The notes under the pieces: generated by a model | What the model was told of the DNA's origin: nothing | Database searches by the model: none | The model's input: only the letters and a program-made list of their open reading frames with translations | Assembly (NCBI RefSeq): GCF_014205055.1 | Contig: NZ_JACHMS010000001.1 | Span: 6,386,001-6,450,000, forward strand | DNA length: 64,000 nucleotides | Origin: Streptomyces luteogriseus | GTDB taxonomy: Bacteria > Actinomycetota > Actinomycetes > Streptomycetales > Streptomycetaceae | Direction of reading: 5' to 3' | Made by a program: the position numbers and the translations under genes | Shown: positions 15,409 through 23,916 of the stretch, piece after piece | Position numbering within the stretch: the first letter of the stretch is position 1 | How the letters are laid out: every line of letters begins with the position of its first letter

Positions 15409-16350
15409 ATGGGCTGGGCGGTCCTCTACATCGCGTTCGGCATCGTCGCGCTGTGGCTGCTGGGCGAGGTGCTGCTGCAGTACAAGGCGCGGCTGCGCTG
15501 GCGCCTGCTGGCCTTCGCCGGGTTCCTCGGCGTCGTCGTCGGTGTCCTGATTCCGTCGGTCGTCGTGATCGGACTGGGCGCGGCCGCCTTCGCGGTCGGG
15601 CAGACGTACGTCACCCTGTCGTTCCGCAGCGGCTTCGCGGCCGGCTGGGCGATGAACGCGCCCGCGCTGGGTGGCAGCAAACGCCGCCGCGGTGAGCGCG
15701 GCCGCCAGGAGCCGACCCTCGAGGTCTCCGGCCTCGAGGCCGAGGGCGGCTACGGCGAGGAGGCCGGCGCCTACCGTCGCGACCCGGGCGCATACGGCCA
15801 GGACGACGACTACGACCGCGACGACGTCTTCACCCCCGCCCGCCCCGTTCACGATCCGACGGCCGCCGAGACCACGGCCGTCTACGAGCCGCAGCCCATG
15901 CCCGACGACACGGGCTCCTACGGCGTCTACGACACCAACGGGTACCAGGCCGCGGGGCAGCAGGCCCAGGACCAGTACGCGGCCCAGACGGCCGACCAGT
16001 CCTACTCCTACGACTACTCCGGCTACGGCCAGCAGCAGGGGTACGACGCCACGGGCCAGCAGCAGTACGCCGCCTACTCCGACCCGTACATCGGCTCCTC
16101 GAACTACGGCCAGGGCTCTTACGACACCACGTACGGTGACCAGCAGTACTACGGCCAGCAGGGCTACACCCAGGACCAGTACGCCGGCACCTACGGCGGC
16201 GAGACCACCCCGCCCGGCGGGGTGTGGGTCCCGCAGCAGCGCAACACCGACGAGTACGGGCAGGAACTGCCGCCGGAGCAGCCGTACCCGTACCAGGGCG
16301 GCGGGCAGCAGCCGCAGGGGAACGGCCTCGACGAGCAGTACCGTTTCTGA
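15409..16350 (+). CDS. Membrane protein with long Tyr/Gln-rich disordered tail
   Basis: A 313-residue protein. Residues 1-85 hold hydrophobic segments forming about two to three transmembrane helices (WAVLYIAFGIVALWLLGEVLL; LLAFAGFLGVVVGVLIPSVVV and following). After a basic stretch (KRRRGERGRQE) the remaining 200 or so residues are low complexity, dominated by Tyr, Gln, Gly, Asp and Ala, with repeated YGQQ, YSYDYSGYGQ and similar units. Such composition resembles disordered, potentially self-associating tails, probably on the cytosolic side. Function unknown. It follows metF by 56 bases and converges on the next gene. Confidence 0.82.
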   Translation: MGWAVLYIAFGIVALWLLGEVLLQYKARLRWRLLAFAGFLGVVVGVLIPSVVVIGLGAAAFAVGQTYVTLSFRSGFAAGWAMNAPALGGSKRRRGERGRQEPTLEVSGLEAEGGYGEEAGAYRRDPGAYGQDDDYDRDDVFTPARPVHDPTAAETTAVYEPQPMPDDTGSYGVYDTNGYQAAGQQAQDQYAAQTADQSYSYDYSGYGQQQGYDATGQQQYAAYSDPYIGSSNYGQGSYDTTYGDQQYYGQQGYTQDQYAGTYGGETTPPGGVWVPQQRNTDEYGQELPPEQPYPYQGGGQQPQGNGLDEQYRF

Positions 16351-16377
16351 AGCCTGAATCCCGCCGGGGCGGCGCGC

Positions 16378-17868
16378 TCACTGCGAGCCGCGGAACTCCG
16401 GCCCCTCCACGATCAGTCCCGCGACCAGCGCGCCCGACATGCCCGCGTGCGGCAGTCCGCCGCCGGGGTGGGCCCAGCCGCCCACGGTGAACAGACCCGG
16501 CATCCGTGTGCCGTTGGACGGATGCAGCAGCCTTCCGCCGGCCGCCGCCAGGGCCGGCACGGGCACCGCCCCGCCCTCAGCGCCCGTCGCGTCCGCGATG
16601 TCGGCCGGGGTGCGCACCTCATGCCAGAGGAGGCGGTCGCGCAGGCCGGGCACGGCGCGTCCGGCGGCGGTGATCATGTGGTCGACGAGCCCGTCGTGCG
16701 GCCCGCCGGGCCGTGCGGGCACCACCGTCGTGAGGGTGACCGCCTCATGATCGGCCGGGGCCGTGCGCGGGTCGTCGGGCCGCAGCACGGTCACCGTGGG
16801 ACGGGGAGGTCCGGCCGCCGTACCGAACAGGGCGCCCAACTCGGCCTCGCGGTCCTGGCTGTGGATCACCGTGCGGTGCGCCGTGCCCTCGGGCCGGGCG
16901 CCGCGCAGGGCCAGCAGTACGGTCAGCCGGGCCGTCGTCGCGGCCTGCGGCGGCACCTCGCCCTCACCCCGTACGACGCTGCCCGCCGTCAGCCGGGCCA
17001 GGATGCCGGGCGCCACCCCGGCCACCACGAAGTCCGCCTCCGCGACCGACCCGTCGGCGAGCTCCACCCCCGACGCCCGGCCGTCCTTCTCCAGCACACC
17101 GGTGACGTCGGCGCCGAATCGAAACTCGACCTTCCGGGCCACACACCGCTCGTACACCGCCCGCGCCAGCTCGCGCAGGCCGCCGCGCACGTACCAGGTG
17201 CCGAAGGCGTGCTCCATGTACGGCAGCACGACCGCGCTCGCCGGGGTGACCCGCGGATCCAGGCCGTGGCCGAGGGCGTGGCTCTCCAGCAGTGCCGTGA
17301 GCCGGGGATCGCCCAGCTCCCAGGCGCCGATCTCGGTGAGGGTGGCGGCCCGGCGGGTGCGCAGCAGCCGCTTGTGCGGCACCGACGGGTAGGGCTCGCG
17401 CTCGGCCAGCACCTGCCAGTTCGGCCACAGCGGCTCCTCCAGCAGCGGACGGCGGGTCCGGTCCCAGGCCTCCCGGGCCCGGACCAGGAAGTCGCCCCAG
17501 CGCTGCCCGGCACCCGCGCCCAGCGCCTCGTCCAGGGCGGTCACGACGCCCGCGCGGGAGGCGTTCGGCAGCGACACCTGCGTGCCGTCCGCGAAGACGT
17601 GCCGGGACGACGGGTCGACCTGGACCAGCTCGACGCAGGACTCCAGCGGCTCCTTGCCGGTCTTGACGAACAGGTCGCGGTAGACGGCCGGCAGCGGCAG
17701 CAGGCCGGGGCCCGTGTCGAAGGAGAACCCCTCGCGCTCGAAGCGGCGCAGCGCTCCGCCGTATGTGTCCGTCCGCTCGTACACCGCCACCCGGTGGCCC
17801 GCGACGGCCAGCCGGGCGGCGGCCGTCAGCGCGCCCATCCCGGCGCCGATCACCGCAATCCGTGCCAT
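16378..17868 (-). CDS. FAD-dependent NAD(P)-binding oxidoreductase, phytoene desaturase (CrtI)-like
   Basis: A 496-residue flavoprotein of the phytoene desaturase and related amine-oxidoreductase superfamily. The FAD motif is at the start (RIAVIGAGMGALTAAARLAVAGHRVAVYERTD), followed by GGALRRFEREGFSFDTGPGL, typical of CrtI-like proteins. The C-terminus has LFTVGGWAHPGGGLPHAGMSGALVAGLI, the conserved flavin-binding end. No other carotenoid gene is nearby, so the substrate is unknown. ATG at 17868 was chosen since it starts the Rossmann motif; the frame continues far upstream without homology. Confidence 0.88.
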   Translation of the reverse strand: MARIAVIGAGMGALTAAARLAVAGHRVAVYERTDTYGGALRRFEREGFSFDTGPGLLPLPAVYRDLFVKTGKEPLESCVELVQVDPSSRHVFADGTQVSLPNASRAGVVTALDEALGAGAGQRWGDFLVRAREAWDRTRRPLLEEPLWPNWQVLAEREPYPSVPHKRLLRTRRAATLTEIGAWELGDPRLTALLESHALGHGLDPRVTPASAVVLPYMEHAFGTWYVRGGLRELARAVYERCVARKVEFRFGADVTGVLEKDGRASGVELADGSVAEADFVVAGVAPGILARLTAGSVVRGEGEVPPQAATTARLTVLLALRGARPEGTAHRTVIHSQDREAELGALFGTAAGPPRPTVTVLRPDDPRTAPADHEAVTLTTVVPARPGGPHDGLVDHMITAAGRAVPGLRDRLLWHEVRTPADIADATGAEGGAVPVPALAAAGGRLLHPSNGTRMPGLFTVGGWAHPGGGLPHAGMSGALVAGLIVEGPEFRGSQ

Positions 17869-18301
17869 GCCGGCGACTTTATCGGCCGCCACCGACAACC
17901 TCGGCCCGCGGCCTCCGAGTACGGGCACGGAGGCGATCGTGACCAGGCGGCGACGGAGCGTTGTGGGGTCCCGTGCGCAAGCCTGAGTACACGTACCTAG
18001 CCGGGGAGTTGAGTACGCGCACGGATGGGGGGCGACCTGCGCGCACGAGAGAGTGGAGGCACGGAGAGGGGCACGGCTCCGGCACCGGCGACACGGGGCG
18101 CCGGAACGGAGCCGGCCCACGATCCGCTCCTTCCGCCGGCGGTGTCGGCGGGAGCGAGGCACGGGGGAAACCGGGGGACGACCGAACGGGGGTCGTGCGG
18201 GGGGACGCACGGGGGAGCACGAGAAGGCGCCGGTTCGAGGTGGCCCGCGGGGGACGCGGCCACACGGGACCGGCGCCTTCGCATGTGCGGCGCGGTTCCG
18301 C
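17869..18301. other. 433-base intergenic region
   Basis: Non-coding as far as I can tell: the open frames here are short, overlapping and rich in Arg, Gly and Pro as expected of shadow frames. It should hold the promoter of the CrtI-like gene on the left and the hairpin after the TetR gene on the right (18223-18280). Several GGGGGA-type runs occur at 18155-18220. Confidence 0.5.
18223..18280 (-). terminator. Long hairpin after the TetR gene
   Basis: Arms GAAGGCGCCGGT (18223-18234) and ACCGGCGCCTTC (18269-18280) pair perfectly over 12 bp. The 34-base loop contains a further small stem (GTGGCC / GGCCAC). It lies 22 bases beyond the TetR stop, at the end of the ATPase-YhgE-TetR operon. Confidence 0.7.
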
Positions 18302-18931
18302 TCAGCGGCAGCCGCTGACCCGCCCCTGGAGGAGCCGGGACAGTGCCGCGTGGACGTCGTCCAGGGAGCGTTCCGCCTGGAAGGACTTCCAGTCGAGAGC
18401 GGCTACCAGGACCATGCCGACCAGCGCGGACGCCGTCAGCGGGATGTCGATCTCCTCGCTGAACTCACCGCCCGCGACGCCGTCGCGCAGCACGTCCTCC
18501 ACGACCGCGACGACCTGCTGCCGGACCACCATCAGCGTGGACTGCCAGGCCCGGTTGGTGCGCCACAGCTCGGCCACGTACAGCTGGGTGAAGGCCGGGT
18601 AGCGGTCGATGAAGACCAGCCCCGCCCGGATCATCGCGTCCAGGGCGTCGACCTTGCCGCCGCCCTCCCGCGCGGTGCGGTCGGCCGCTTCCCGCAGGGA
18701 GGCGGCCAGTAGACCCACTCCGTGCCGCAGCAGTTCCTCGAAGAGGACGGACTTGCTCGCGAAGTTGTAGTAGACCGTGCCCTTCGCGACCCCGGCTCGC
18801 TCGGCGATCTCGTCCACGGTCGTGGCGGAGAACCCCTGCTCGGCGATGAGCGTGACGGCCGCCTCGTAGAGCTTCTGCCGGGTGGCCTCGCGGCGCGTGC
18901 TGCCGCCCGACGCGGCACTGCTGCTTTCCAT
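18302..18931 (-). CDS. TetR-family transcriptional regulator
   Basis: A 209-residue regulator with the N-terminal TetR helix-turn-helix at about residues 15-60 (RQKLYEAAVTLIAEQGFSATTVDEIAERAGVAKGTVYYNFASK). The C-terminal ligand-binding domain is all-helical. It is the last gene of an operon with a YhgE/Pip membrane protein and an ABC-type ATPase. A 14-bp palindrome in the operon promoter (21870-21883) is a good candidate operator for self-repression. ATG at 18931 is the start; the longer frame upstream is a shadow of the membrane protein gene. The ligand is unknown; a membrane-active compound exported or sensed by the partner is plausible. Confidence 0.93.
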   Translation of the reverse strand: MESSSAASGGSTRREATRQKLYEAAVTLIAEQGFSATTVDEIAERAGVAKGTVYYNFASKSVLFEELLRHGVGLLAASLREAADRTAREGGGKVDALDAMIRAGLVFIDRYPAFTQLYVAELWRTNRAWQSTLMVVRQQVVAVVEDVLRDGVAGGEFSEEIDIPLTASALVGMVLVAALDWKSFQAERSLDDVHAALSRLLQGRVSGCR

Positions 18932-18978
18932 GGTCCTGATTGTCACAGGAAGCTTTCCGGGGGACGTGCCGGTGGGGC

Positions 18979-21063
18979 TCACAGGCTCAGCTCCGGGTGC
19001 AGCCGGTCCAGCGTCCACACCTGGCGCCGGCGGGCCGCCACGGCGGTCAGCGCGAGGGCGCCGGCGGTGAACGCCGTCAGCACCACGCACGCGTGCCACA
19101 CCGGTTCGAGTCCACCGCCGGTGATGAGCCGCCTGAGGGCCTCGACGACGTAGCTCATCGGCAGGAACGGGTGCAGGGCGTTGAAGAACCCGGGGCTGGT
19201 CTGGACGGGGTACGTGCCGCCCGCCGAGGTCAGCTGGAGCATCAGCAGCGCGAGGACGAGGATCCGGCCCGCCGCCCCGAAGCGCGCGTTCAGCCACTGC
19301 ACGATCGCCGCGAAGCAGGCCGTCACCAGGAACAGGAATCCCACCGTCCCGGCCGCTCGCGCCATCTGAAGGCCGACCGCCCAGTGCAGCACCGACATCA
19401 GCGCCACGGTCTGCAGCACCCCGATCGCCACCACCGGCAGCCAGCCCGCCAGCGCGATCCGCCACGCCGAGGCGCCCGCGGCGAGCGCGCGCCGGTTCAT
19501 GGGCGCGATCAGCATGTACGCCACCATCGCGCCCACCCACAGGGACAGCGGGATGAAGTACGGGGCGAAGCCGGTGCCGTAGTTGGGCGCCTTGTGCATG
19601 TCGTGCGAGGCGAGCCGCACGGGGTCGGCCATGACCTCGGTGCGCCGGTCGCGGTCCTGCGCGTCGTAGTCGGGGATCTTCTCCGCCCCGTCGTGCAGTC
19701 CGCCGGCGAGCTTCCCGGAGCCGTCGACGAGCTTGTAGATGCCGCCGTTGAGGTCGTCGGCGCCCGTCTTCAGCTTGCCGACGCCCTTGTCCAGGTCGAC
19801 GGCGCCGGTCTTGGCCGTGCCGATCCCCTTGTGCAGCTTCTTCGCGCCCGCGGCGACCTCGGCCGCCCCGTCGTTCAGCTTGTTGATCTCCTTGACGGCG
19901 TCGGCGAGGTCCTCGGAGAGGTGCGGTGCGCGGTTCGCGAGGGCCTGGGACTGCTTCTGCAGGGTGGCGAGGTTCTTGTCGAGCTTGTCCAGGTCGCCGT
20001 CCTGGTCCGCGATCAGCGTGTTCAGGTCGTCCGCGATGAGGGTCACGTCGGCGGCGGCGTCCTTGGCCTTCTTCAGGTCGGAGCAGGCCGCGTCGGGCAG
20101 GACGGGATCGTCGCAGCGCCGGGCGTAGACGTCGGTCAGCGTGCCGGACGCTGCGCGGGCGCCCTTGGCGGCGGTCGGGGCCCTCTTCACCAGGGTGTCC
20201 AGGTGCTTGCGGATCACCCCGGAGGAGTCGGCGACCAACTGCGCGGTGTCACCGATGGTCTTCTCGTTGCCCTTCAGGAAGGGGCCGACCTTGTCGGCGG
20301 TGCCGTTGACCCGGTCGGCGAGCTTCTGCGTGCCCTCGGCGACCTGCTTGGAGCCGTCCTCCAGGTCGCCCGCGCCGGTGTGGAGCTTCTTCAGGCCCGT
20401 GGAGAGCTTGCCGCTGCCGTCCTTGGCGTCCTTCAGGCCGTCGGCGAGGTCCTTGGACCCCTTCTCGGCCTTGCCGATGCCGCCGTTGAGCCGGTCGGCG
20501 CCCTTCGCCGCCTTCACGGTCTTGCCGTGGATGTCGGAGAACGACACGAAGATCTTGTCCAGGAAGGACCGGGACGTCTTCGTGGACGCCGCCTGCCGCA
20601 CCTCGCCGAAGACCGTCCGGGAGATCTGCCCGACGATGTAGTTGTTCGCGTCGTTCGTGCGCACCTGGAGGGCGCCGGTCTCCGGGGTGTTCCCGGAGCT
20701 GGAGGCGATCCGCTCGCTGAAGTCGGCGGGCAGGGTGAGCGACAGGTAGTAGCTGCCGTCCTCGACGCCTCTGCGGGCCTCGTCGGCGCTCACCTCCTGC
20801 CAGTCGAAGGTCTTGCTGTCGTGCAGGCCCTTCGTGATGTCGTCGCCCGCCGTGATCTTCCTTCCGTCGGCGGTCGCCCCCTTGTCGTCGTTCACCAGCG
20901 CCACCGGGATCTTGTCCAGACGGCCGTACGGGTCCCAGAACGACCACAGGTACAGCGCGCCGTACAGCAGCGGCAGCACCAGTAGCGCGAACAGCGCGGC
21001 GCGCGGCAGCTTCCCCCGCCCGAAGCGGCGCAGCTCAAGCGCGGCCAGTCTCGGCGAGCGCAT
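18979..21063 (-). CDS. YhgE/Pip-family membrane protein
   Basis: A 694-residue integral membrane protein. One helix lies near the N-terminus (RAALFALLVLPLLYGALYLWSFWDPYG), followed by the family segment KIPVALVNDDKGA. A long extracytoplasmic region (about 60-505) is rich in Lys, Ala, Gly and Asp heptad-like repeats such as GADRLNGGIGKAEKGSKDLADGL. At least five helices are packed into the C-terminal 190 residues. This is the architecture of YhgE/Pip proteins, related to phage infection protein and ABC-2-type exporters. ATG at 21063 lies inside the upstream ATPase frame (29-base overlap), so translation is likely coupled. Known relatives include type VII secretion-linked EsaA and drug-tolerance proteins; the role here is not shown. 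Confidence 0.9.
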   Translation of the reverse strand: MRSPRLAALELRRFGRGKLPRAALFALLVLPLLYGALYLWSFWDPYGRLDKIPVALVNDDKGATADGRKITAGDDITKGLHDSKTFDWQEVSADEARRGVEDGSYYLSLTLPADFSERIASSSGNTPETGALQVRTNDANNYIVGQISRTVFGEVRQAASTKTSRSFLDKIFVSFSDIHGKTVKAAKGADRLNGGIGKAEKGSKDLADGLKDAKDGSGKLSTGLKKLHTGAGDLEDGSKQVAEGTQKLADRVNGTADKVGPFLKGNEKTIGDTAQLVADSSGVIRKHLDTLVKRAPTAAKGARAASGTLTDVYARRCDDPVLPDAACSDLKKAKDAAADVTLIADDLNTLIADQDGDLDKLDKNLATLQKQSQALANRAPHLSEDLADAVKEINKLNDGAAEVAAGAKKLHKGIGTAKTGAVDLDKGVGKLKTGADDLNGGIYKLVDGSGKLAGGLHDGAEKIPDYDAQDRDRRTEVMADPVRLASHDMHKAPNYGTGFAPYFIPLSLWVGAMVAYMLIAPMNRRALAAGASAWRIALAGWLPVVAIGVLQTVALMSVLHWAVGLQMARAAGTVGFLFLVTACFAAIVQWLNARFGAAGRILVLALLMLQLTSAGGTYPVQTSPGFFNALHPFLPMSYVVEALRRLITGGGLEPVWHACVVLTAFTAGALALTAVAARRRQVWTLDRLHPELSL

Positions 21064-21850
21064 CGGCCTTCTCCTCTCCCTGGTCGGCCTGGTCGGCCTG
21101 GTCGGTGTCGTCGGCCCGGTCGGCCTCGTCCTCGGCGGGCGGTTCTTCGGGGCTCTGCGCGGTGGAGACCGTGACGGCGCCCTCGGGAGCCTCACTGCAC
21201 ACCGCCACGACCGTCGTCCCCGCGTCGGCCAGCGACCTGAGCAGCTCCCAGACCTCCTCGCGTTCCCCGTCCGAGAGTTTGAGGTCGGTGTCGTCGATGC
21301 CGAGCAGCCGCGGCCCGCCGACCAGGGCGAGCGCCACCGACAGCCGCAGCGCCTCGAGGCGCTCCAGGTCCCGGACGGCCGTGCGCGGCCCCTTGGGCAG
21401 TGCCTCCAGGTCGAGCCCGGCCGCCTCGAGTGCGGCCTCGACGCGCCGCCCGGCCTCGGCCGCCCGCTCGCCGTGGGGCCGCAGCAGTCCGCGCAGTGAC
21501 GCGCCGAACCGCTGCTGGAGCAGCGCCCGTTCCCGCAGATGCTCGGCGACGGTCAGCGCCGGATCGAGGTCGGTGACCCCCGGGACATGTGCCAGCGCGC
21601 TGATGCCGCGCACCGCCGCCATCTGCTTCGGCAGCCTCGCGTCGCCCACGGCGGCCGATCCCTCCGAGACCTTCATCCGCCCCGTCAGCGCGAGCAGCAG
21701 GCACGTACGGCCGGACCCGGACGGGCCTTCGACCGCGATGAGCGCACCCGGCTCGGCGTCCACGGAGATCCCGCGGACCGCCCACCCCCGTGGCCCCTTG
21801 ACCCCGAGGCCGTCGGTGACGATCCGCACCCCTCCCGTCTGTTCCCCCAC
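21035..21850 (-). CDS. ABC-type ATP-binding protein with degenerate nucleotide motifs
   Basis: A 271-residue protein with the overall plan of an ABC ATPase: WAVRGISVDAEPGALIAVEGPSGSGRTCLLLALTGRM corresponds to the strand-P-loop region. The Walker A motif (residues 42-49) reads GPSGSGRT, with Arg48 where a Lys is expected. The signature region reads LERLEALRLSVALAL rather than LSGGQ, and Walker B reads LLGIDDTD, with Thr-Asp where the catalytic Glu normally follows. The last 50 residues are an acidic tail rich in Asp, Glu, Ala and Gln. It may bind nucleotide without normal hydrolysis. GTG at 21850 follows GGGGAG. First gene of the operon with the YhgE/Pip protein and TetR regulator. Confidence 0.82.
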   Translation of the reverse strand: MGEQTGGVRIVTDGLGVKGPRGWAVRGISVDAEPGALIAVEGPSGSGRTCLLLALTGRMKVSEGSAAVGDARLPKQMAAVRGISALAHVPGVTDLDPALTVAEHLRERALLQQRFGASLRGLLRPHGERAAEAGRRVEAALEAAGLDLEALPKGPRTAVRDLERLEALRLSVALALVGGPRLLGIDDTDLKLSDGEREEVWELLRSLADAGTTVVAVCSEAPEGAVTVSTAQSPEEPPAEDEADRADDTDQADQADQGEEKADALAETGRA

Positions 21851-21869
21851 GAGTCTCCCCTGAATTTGA

Positions 21870-21883
21870 ACTGACTGGTCAGT
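21870..21883. promoter_or_regulatory. Palindromic candidate TetR operator
   Basis: ACTGACTGGTCAGT has perfect 6-base arms (ACTGAC / GTCAGT) around a 2-base centre. It lies 20 bases upstream of the ATPase GTG start, where a bound dimer would block the operon promoter. The regulator encoded by the third gene is the likely binder; this is inferred from position and symmetry. Confidence 0.65.
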
Positions 21884-22018
21884 GCAAAAACTACTCCGAA
21901 CCTACGAGCGAGGCAAAACGGCAGGTCAGAACGGATTGTCAGTGCCATACCTCACGATGGGTCACATACGGCACTCCGTGACCGGACGTGCCGTCACCCA
22001 GACGACAGGAGGTTCGTC

Positions 22019-22582
22019 ATGGCCAACTACCACGCAGCAGCCGCCCGTCGGCGCCGCGCCACCGGCCCTGCCCCCTCACTGACCGGCCCGGCGAGCGACG
22101 TGCACCCCGTACTGCGCCGGGCCTCGGCCCCTCCCGCCGCCCTCGACCTTCTCGCCCAGGCCCGCGCGAGCCTCGACGAGGCCACCGCCCTGGAAACACC
22201 CAACGAGCGCTACGCGACGGCTCATCTGGCCGCCCTGCGCACCGCCGCCGCGGTGCTCGCCGCCCGGGGGCGCCCGGAGACCTCACCCCGGGCCCGGGCC
22301 AAGATCCGGAGCGCCTGGGAAGTGCTCCCCGAGATCGCGCCCGAACTGACCGAGTGGAGCGCGCTGTTCGCCTCCGGCGCCCGCCGCCGTGCCCGGGCCG
22401 AGGCCGGCATCCAGGACGCGGCCACCGGCCGGGACGCGGACGACCTGATACGGGACGTGGCGATGTTCCTGCGCCTCGTCGAGCGGATGCTGGTCCTCCA
22501 GCCGGTCCTCCCGCAGCCCCGCCCGGACCAGGACCGGCCGCGGGGCCCCGGCACCGGGAGGGACATGCCGGACGCGGGCTGA
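22019..22582 (+). CDS. SAV_6107-family HEPN domain protein
   Basis: A 187-residue helical protein that matches the SAV_6107 HEPN family of streptomycetes. The central region (about 40-165) forms long amphipathic helices (ALDLLAQARASLDEATAL; RYATAHLAALRTAAAVLAA; DDLIRDVAMFLRLVERML). Arg64 and His69 in RYATAH fit the R-x4-H catalytic pattern of HEPN ribonucleases. Both ends are Pro/Arg/Gly-rich and probably disordered. There is no obvious partner nucleotidyltransferase gene beside it, so a toxin role is only a possibility. ATG at 22019 follows AGGAGG-like sequence. Confidence 0.82.
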   Translation: MANYHAAAARRRRATGPAPSLTGPASDVHPVLRRASAPPAALDLLAQARASLDEATALETPNERYATAHLAALRTAAAVLAARGRPETSPRARAKIRSAWEVLPEIAPELTEWSALFASGARRRARAEAGIQDAATGRDADDLIRDVAMFLRLVERMLVLQPVLPQPRPDQDRPRGPGTGRDMPDAG

Positions 22583-22586
22583 GCGC

Positions 22587-22689
22587 GGCCCGGCCCGCCT
22601 GACCCCCGGGGCATCCCCGGCCCGGGCCGCCTGACCCCCCCCGGGGGGAATCCCGGCCCGGGCCGCCTGACCCGCGGCGCATCCCGGGA
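22587..22689. repeat. Three imperfect GC-rich direct repeats
   Basis: The motif GGCC(C/G)GCCTGACCC occurs three times, with the shared GCCTGACCC beginning at 22597, 22629 and 22665 (32 and 36 bases apart). Each is followed by a short C/G-run and a CATCCC or AATCCC. Units can fold on themselves through GGCCCGGGCC. It sits directly after the HEPN gene stop. Confidence 0.65.
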
Positions 22690-22829
22690 CCGGGTCATCC
22701 GGACGCCGGAGCCGAGGCAATAGGGTGGGGGACGCCTGAAGTCTTCCCTCCCCGAGGCCGGGGCCGGGGGAGACGCCCCGTTCCGCGCCGCCGTGCAAGA
22801 GGCGGTGCCGCGCCGAGGAGTCAACTGCC

Positions 22830-23636
22830 GTGTCGGACCCGATGCGCCCCCGCGCCTCACTCCGTACCGCCGTGGTCTGGGAGGTCCTCCAGGACGCCCT
22901 GGACCGCCGGGTCAAGGCCACGGGTCGGGAGTCGCTGGACGTCCTCGACACCGGAGGCGGCAGCGGTAACTTCGCGGTGCCCGTCGCCCGCCTCGGGCAC
23001 CGGGTCACCGTCGTCGACCCCAGCCCCAACGCGCTGTTCGCCCTGGAGCGCCGCGCCGCCGAGGCCGGCGTCGCCGACCGCGTGAAGGGCGTCCAGGGCG
23101 ACGCCCACGGCCTCTTCGACGTGGCCGAGCGCGGTGGCTACGACGTGGTGCTGTGCCACGGCGTCCTGGAGTACGTCGACGACCCGGCCGAGGGCGTCCG
23201 CAACGCGGTGGCGGCCCTGCGCGCGGAGGGAGTCCTCAGTCTGCTCGCCGCCGGACTCGGCGGTGCCGTGCTGGCCCGCGCCCTCGCCGGGCACTTCAAG
23301 GAGGCCCGGCAGGCGCTCGACGACCCGAACGGACGATGGGGCACGGGTGATCCCGTGCCGCGCCGCTTCACCGCGGAGCAGCTCATGGGACTGGTCGAGG
23401 GCGCGGGCCTGCGCGTCGGTGCCGTGCACGGCGTGCGGGTCTTCGCCGACCTCGTGCCCGGCGTCCTGGTGGACACCGAGCCCGGAGCCCTGGAAGCGCT
23501 GCTGAAGCTGGAGGAGGCCGCGGCCGAGCTCCCCGCGTTCCACGCGGTGGCCACACAGCTGCATGTGCTGGGTGAGACCCGTGGGACTGCTGGGGCTGGT
23601 GGGGCCGGCGAGACCGCTGGGGCCGTCGAGGCCTGA
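22830..23636 (+). CDS. Class I SAM-dependent methyltransferase
   Basis: A 268-residue methyltransferase. Motif I, which binds S-adenosylmethionine, is DTGGGSGNFAVPVA at about residues 41-54, followed by the acidic VVDPSPNAL of the next strand and VVLCHGVLEYVDD (post-I/motif II region). It resembles the SmtA/CmoM-like group acting on tRNA or small molecules, but the substrate is not clear. The C-terminus is an Ala/Gly-rich tail. GTG at 22830 is the start, with ATG at 22842 as an alternative. It follows the HEPN gene by 247 bases. Confidence 0.85.
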   Translation: MSDPMRPRASLRTAVVWEVLQDALDRRVKATGRESLDVLDTGGGSGNFAVPVARLGHRVTVVDPSPNALFALERRAAEAGVADRVKGVQGDAHGLFDVAERGGYDVVLCHGVLEYVDDPAEGVRNAVAALRAEGVLSLLAAGLGGAVLARALAGHFKEARQALDDPNGRWGTGDPVPRRFTAEQLMGLVEGAGLRVGAVHGVRVFADLVPGVLVDTEPGALEALLKLEEAAAELPAFHAVATQLHVLGETRGTAGAGGAGETAGAVEA

Positions 23637-23916
23637 GCCGCTTCGTGAGGTACCGCCGCTGATCAGCGCCTTGGCTGCGCATGGAGTACGCCACAGGCCC
23701 CCCGAACGGCGGCGGCGCGCCGTATGATCGAGGGAGACCGTTCCGGCATGACGGATCGGCCGCCGGGGAATGGAAGCCTCAGCGAGCCGACACCGGCCAT
23801 GGCGGGTTCCGGTTGGTCAATTGGCGCAGAGGGGCGGGTTTCACGGGGGCGATTCCCTGCCTATCCTGAAGGGACCCCCCGGGTCGCCCCGGCGACTGCA
23901 CGATGAGGAGGACTCC

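Noticed and set aside
18302..19540. TetR frame extended upstream to 412 codons
   Set aside because: The extra N-terminal part overlaps the YhgE/Pip gene out of frame and has no homology; TetR starts at 18931.
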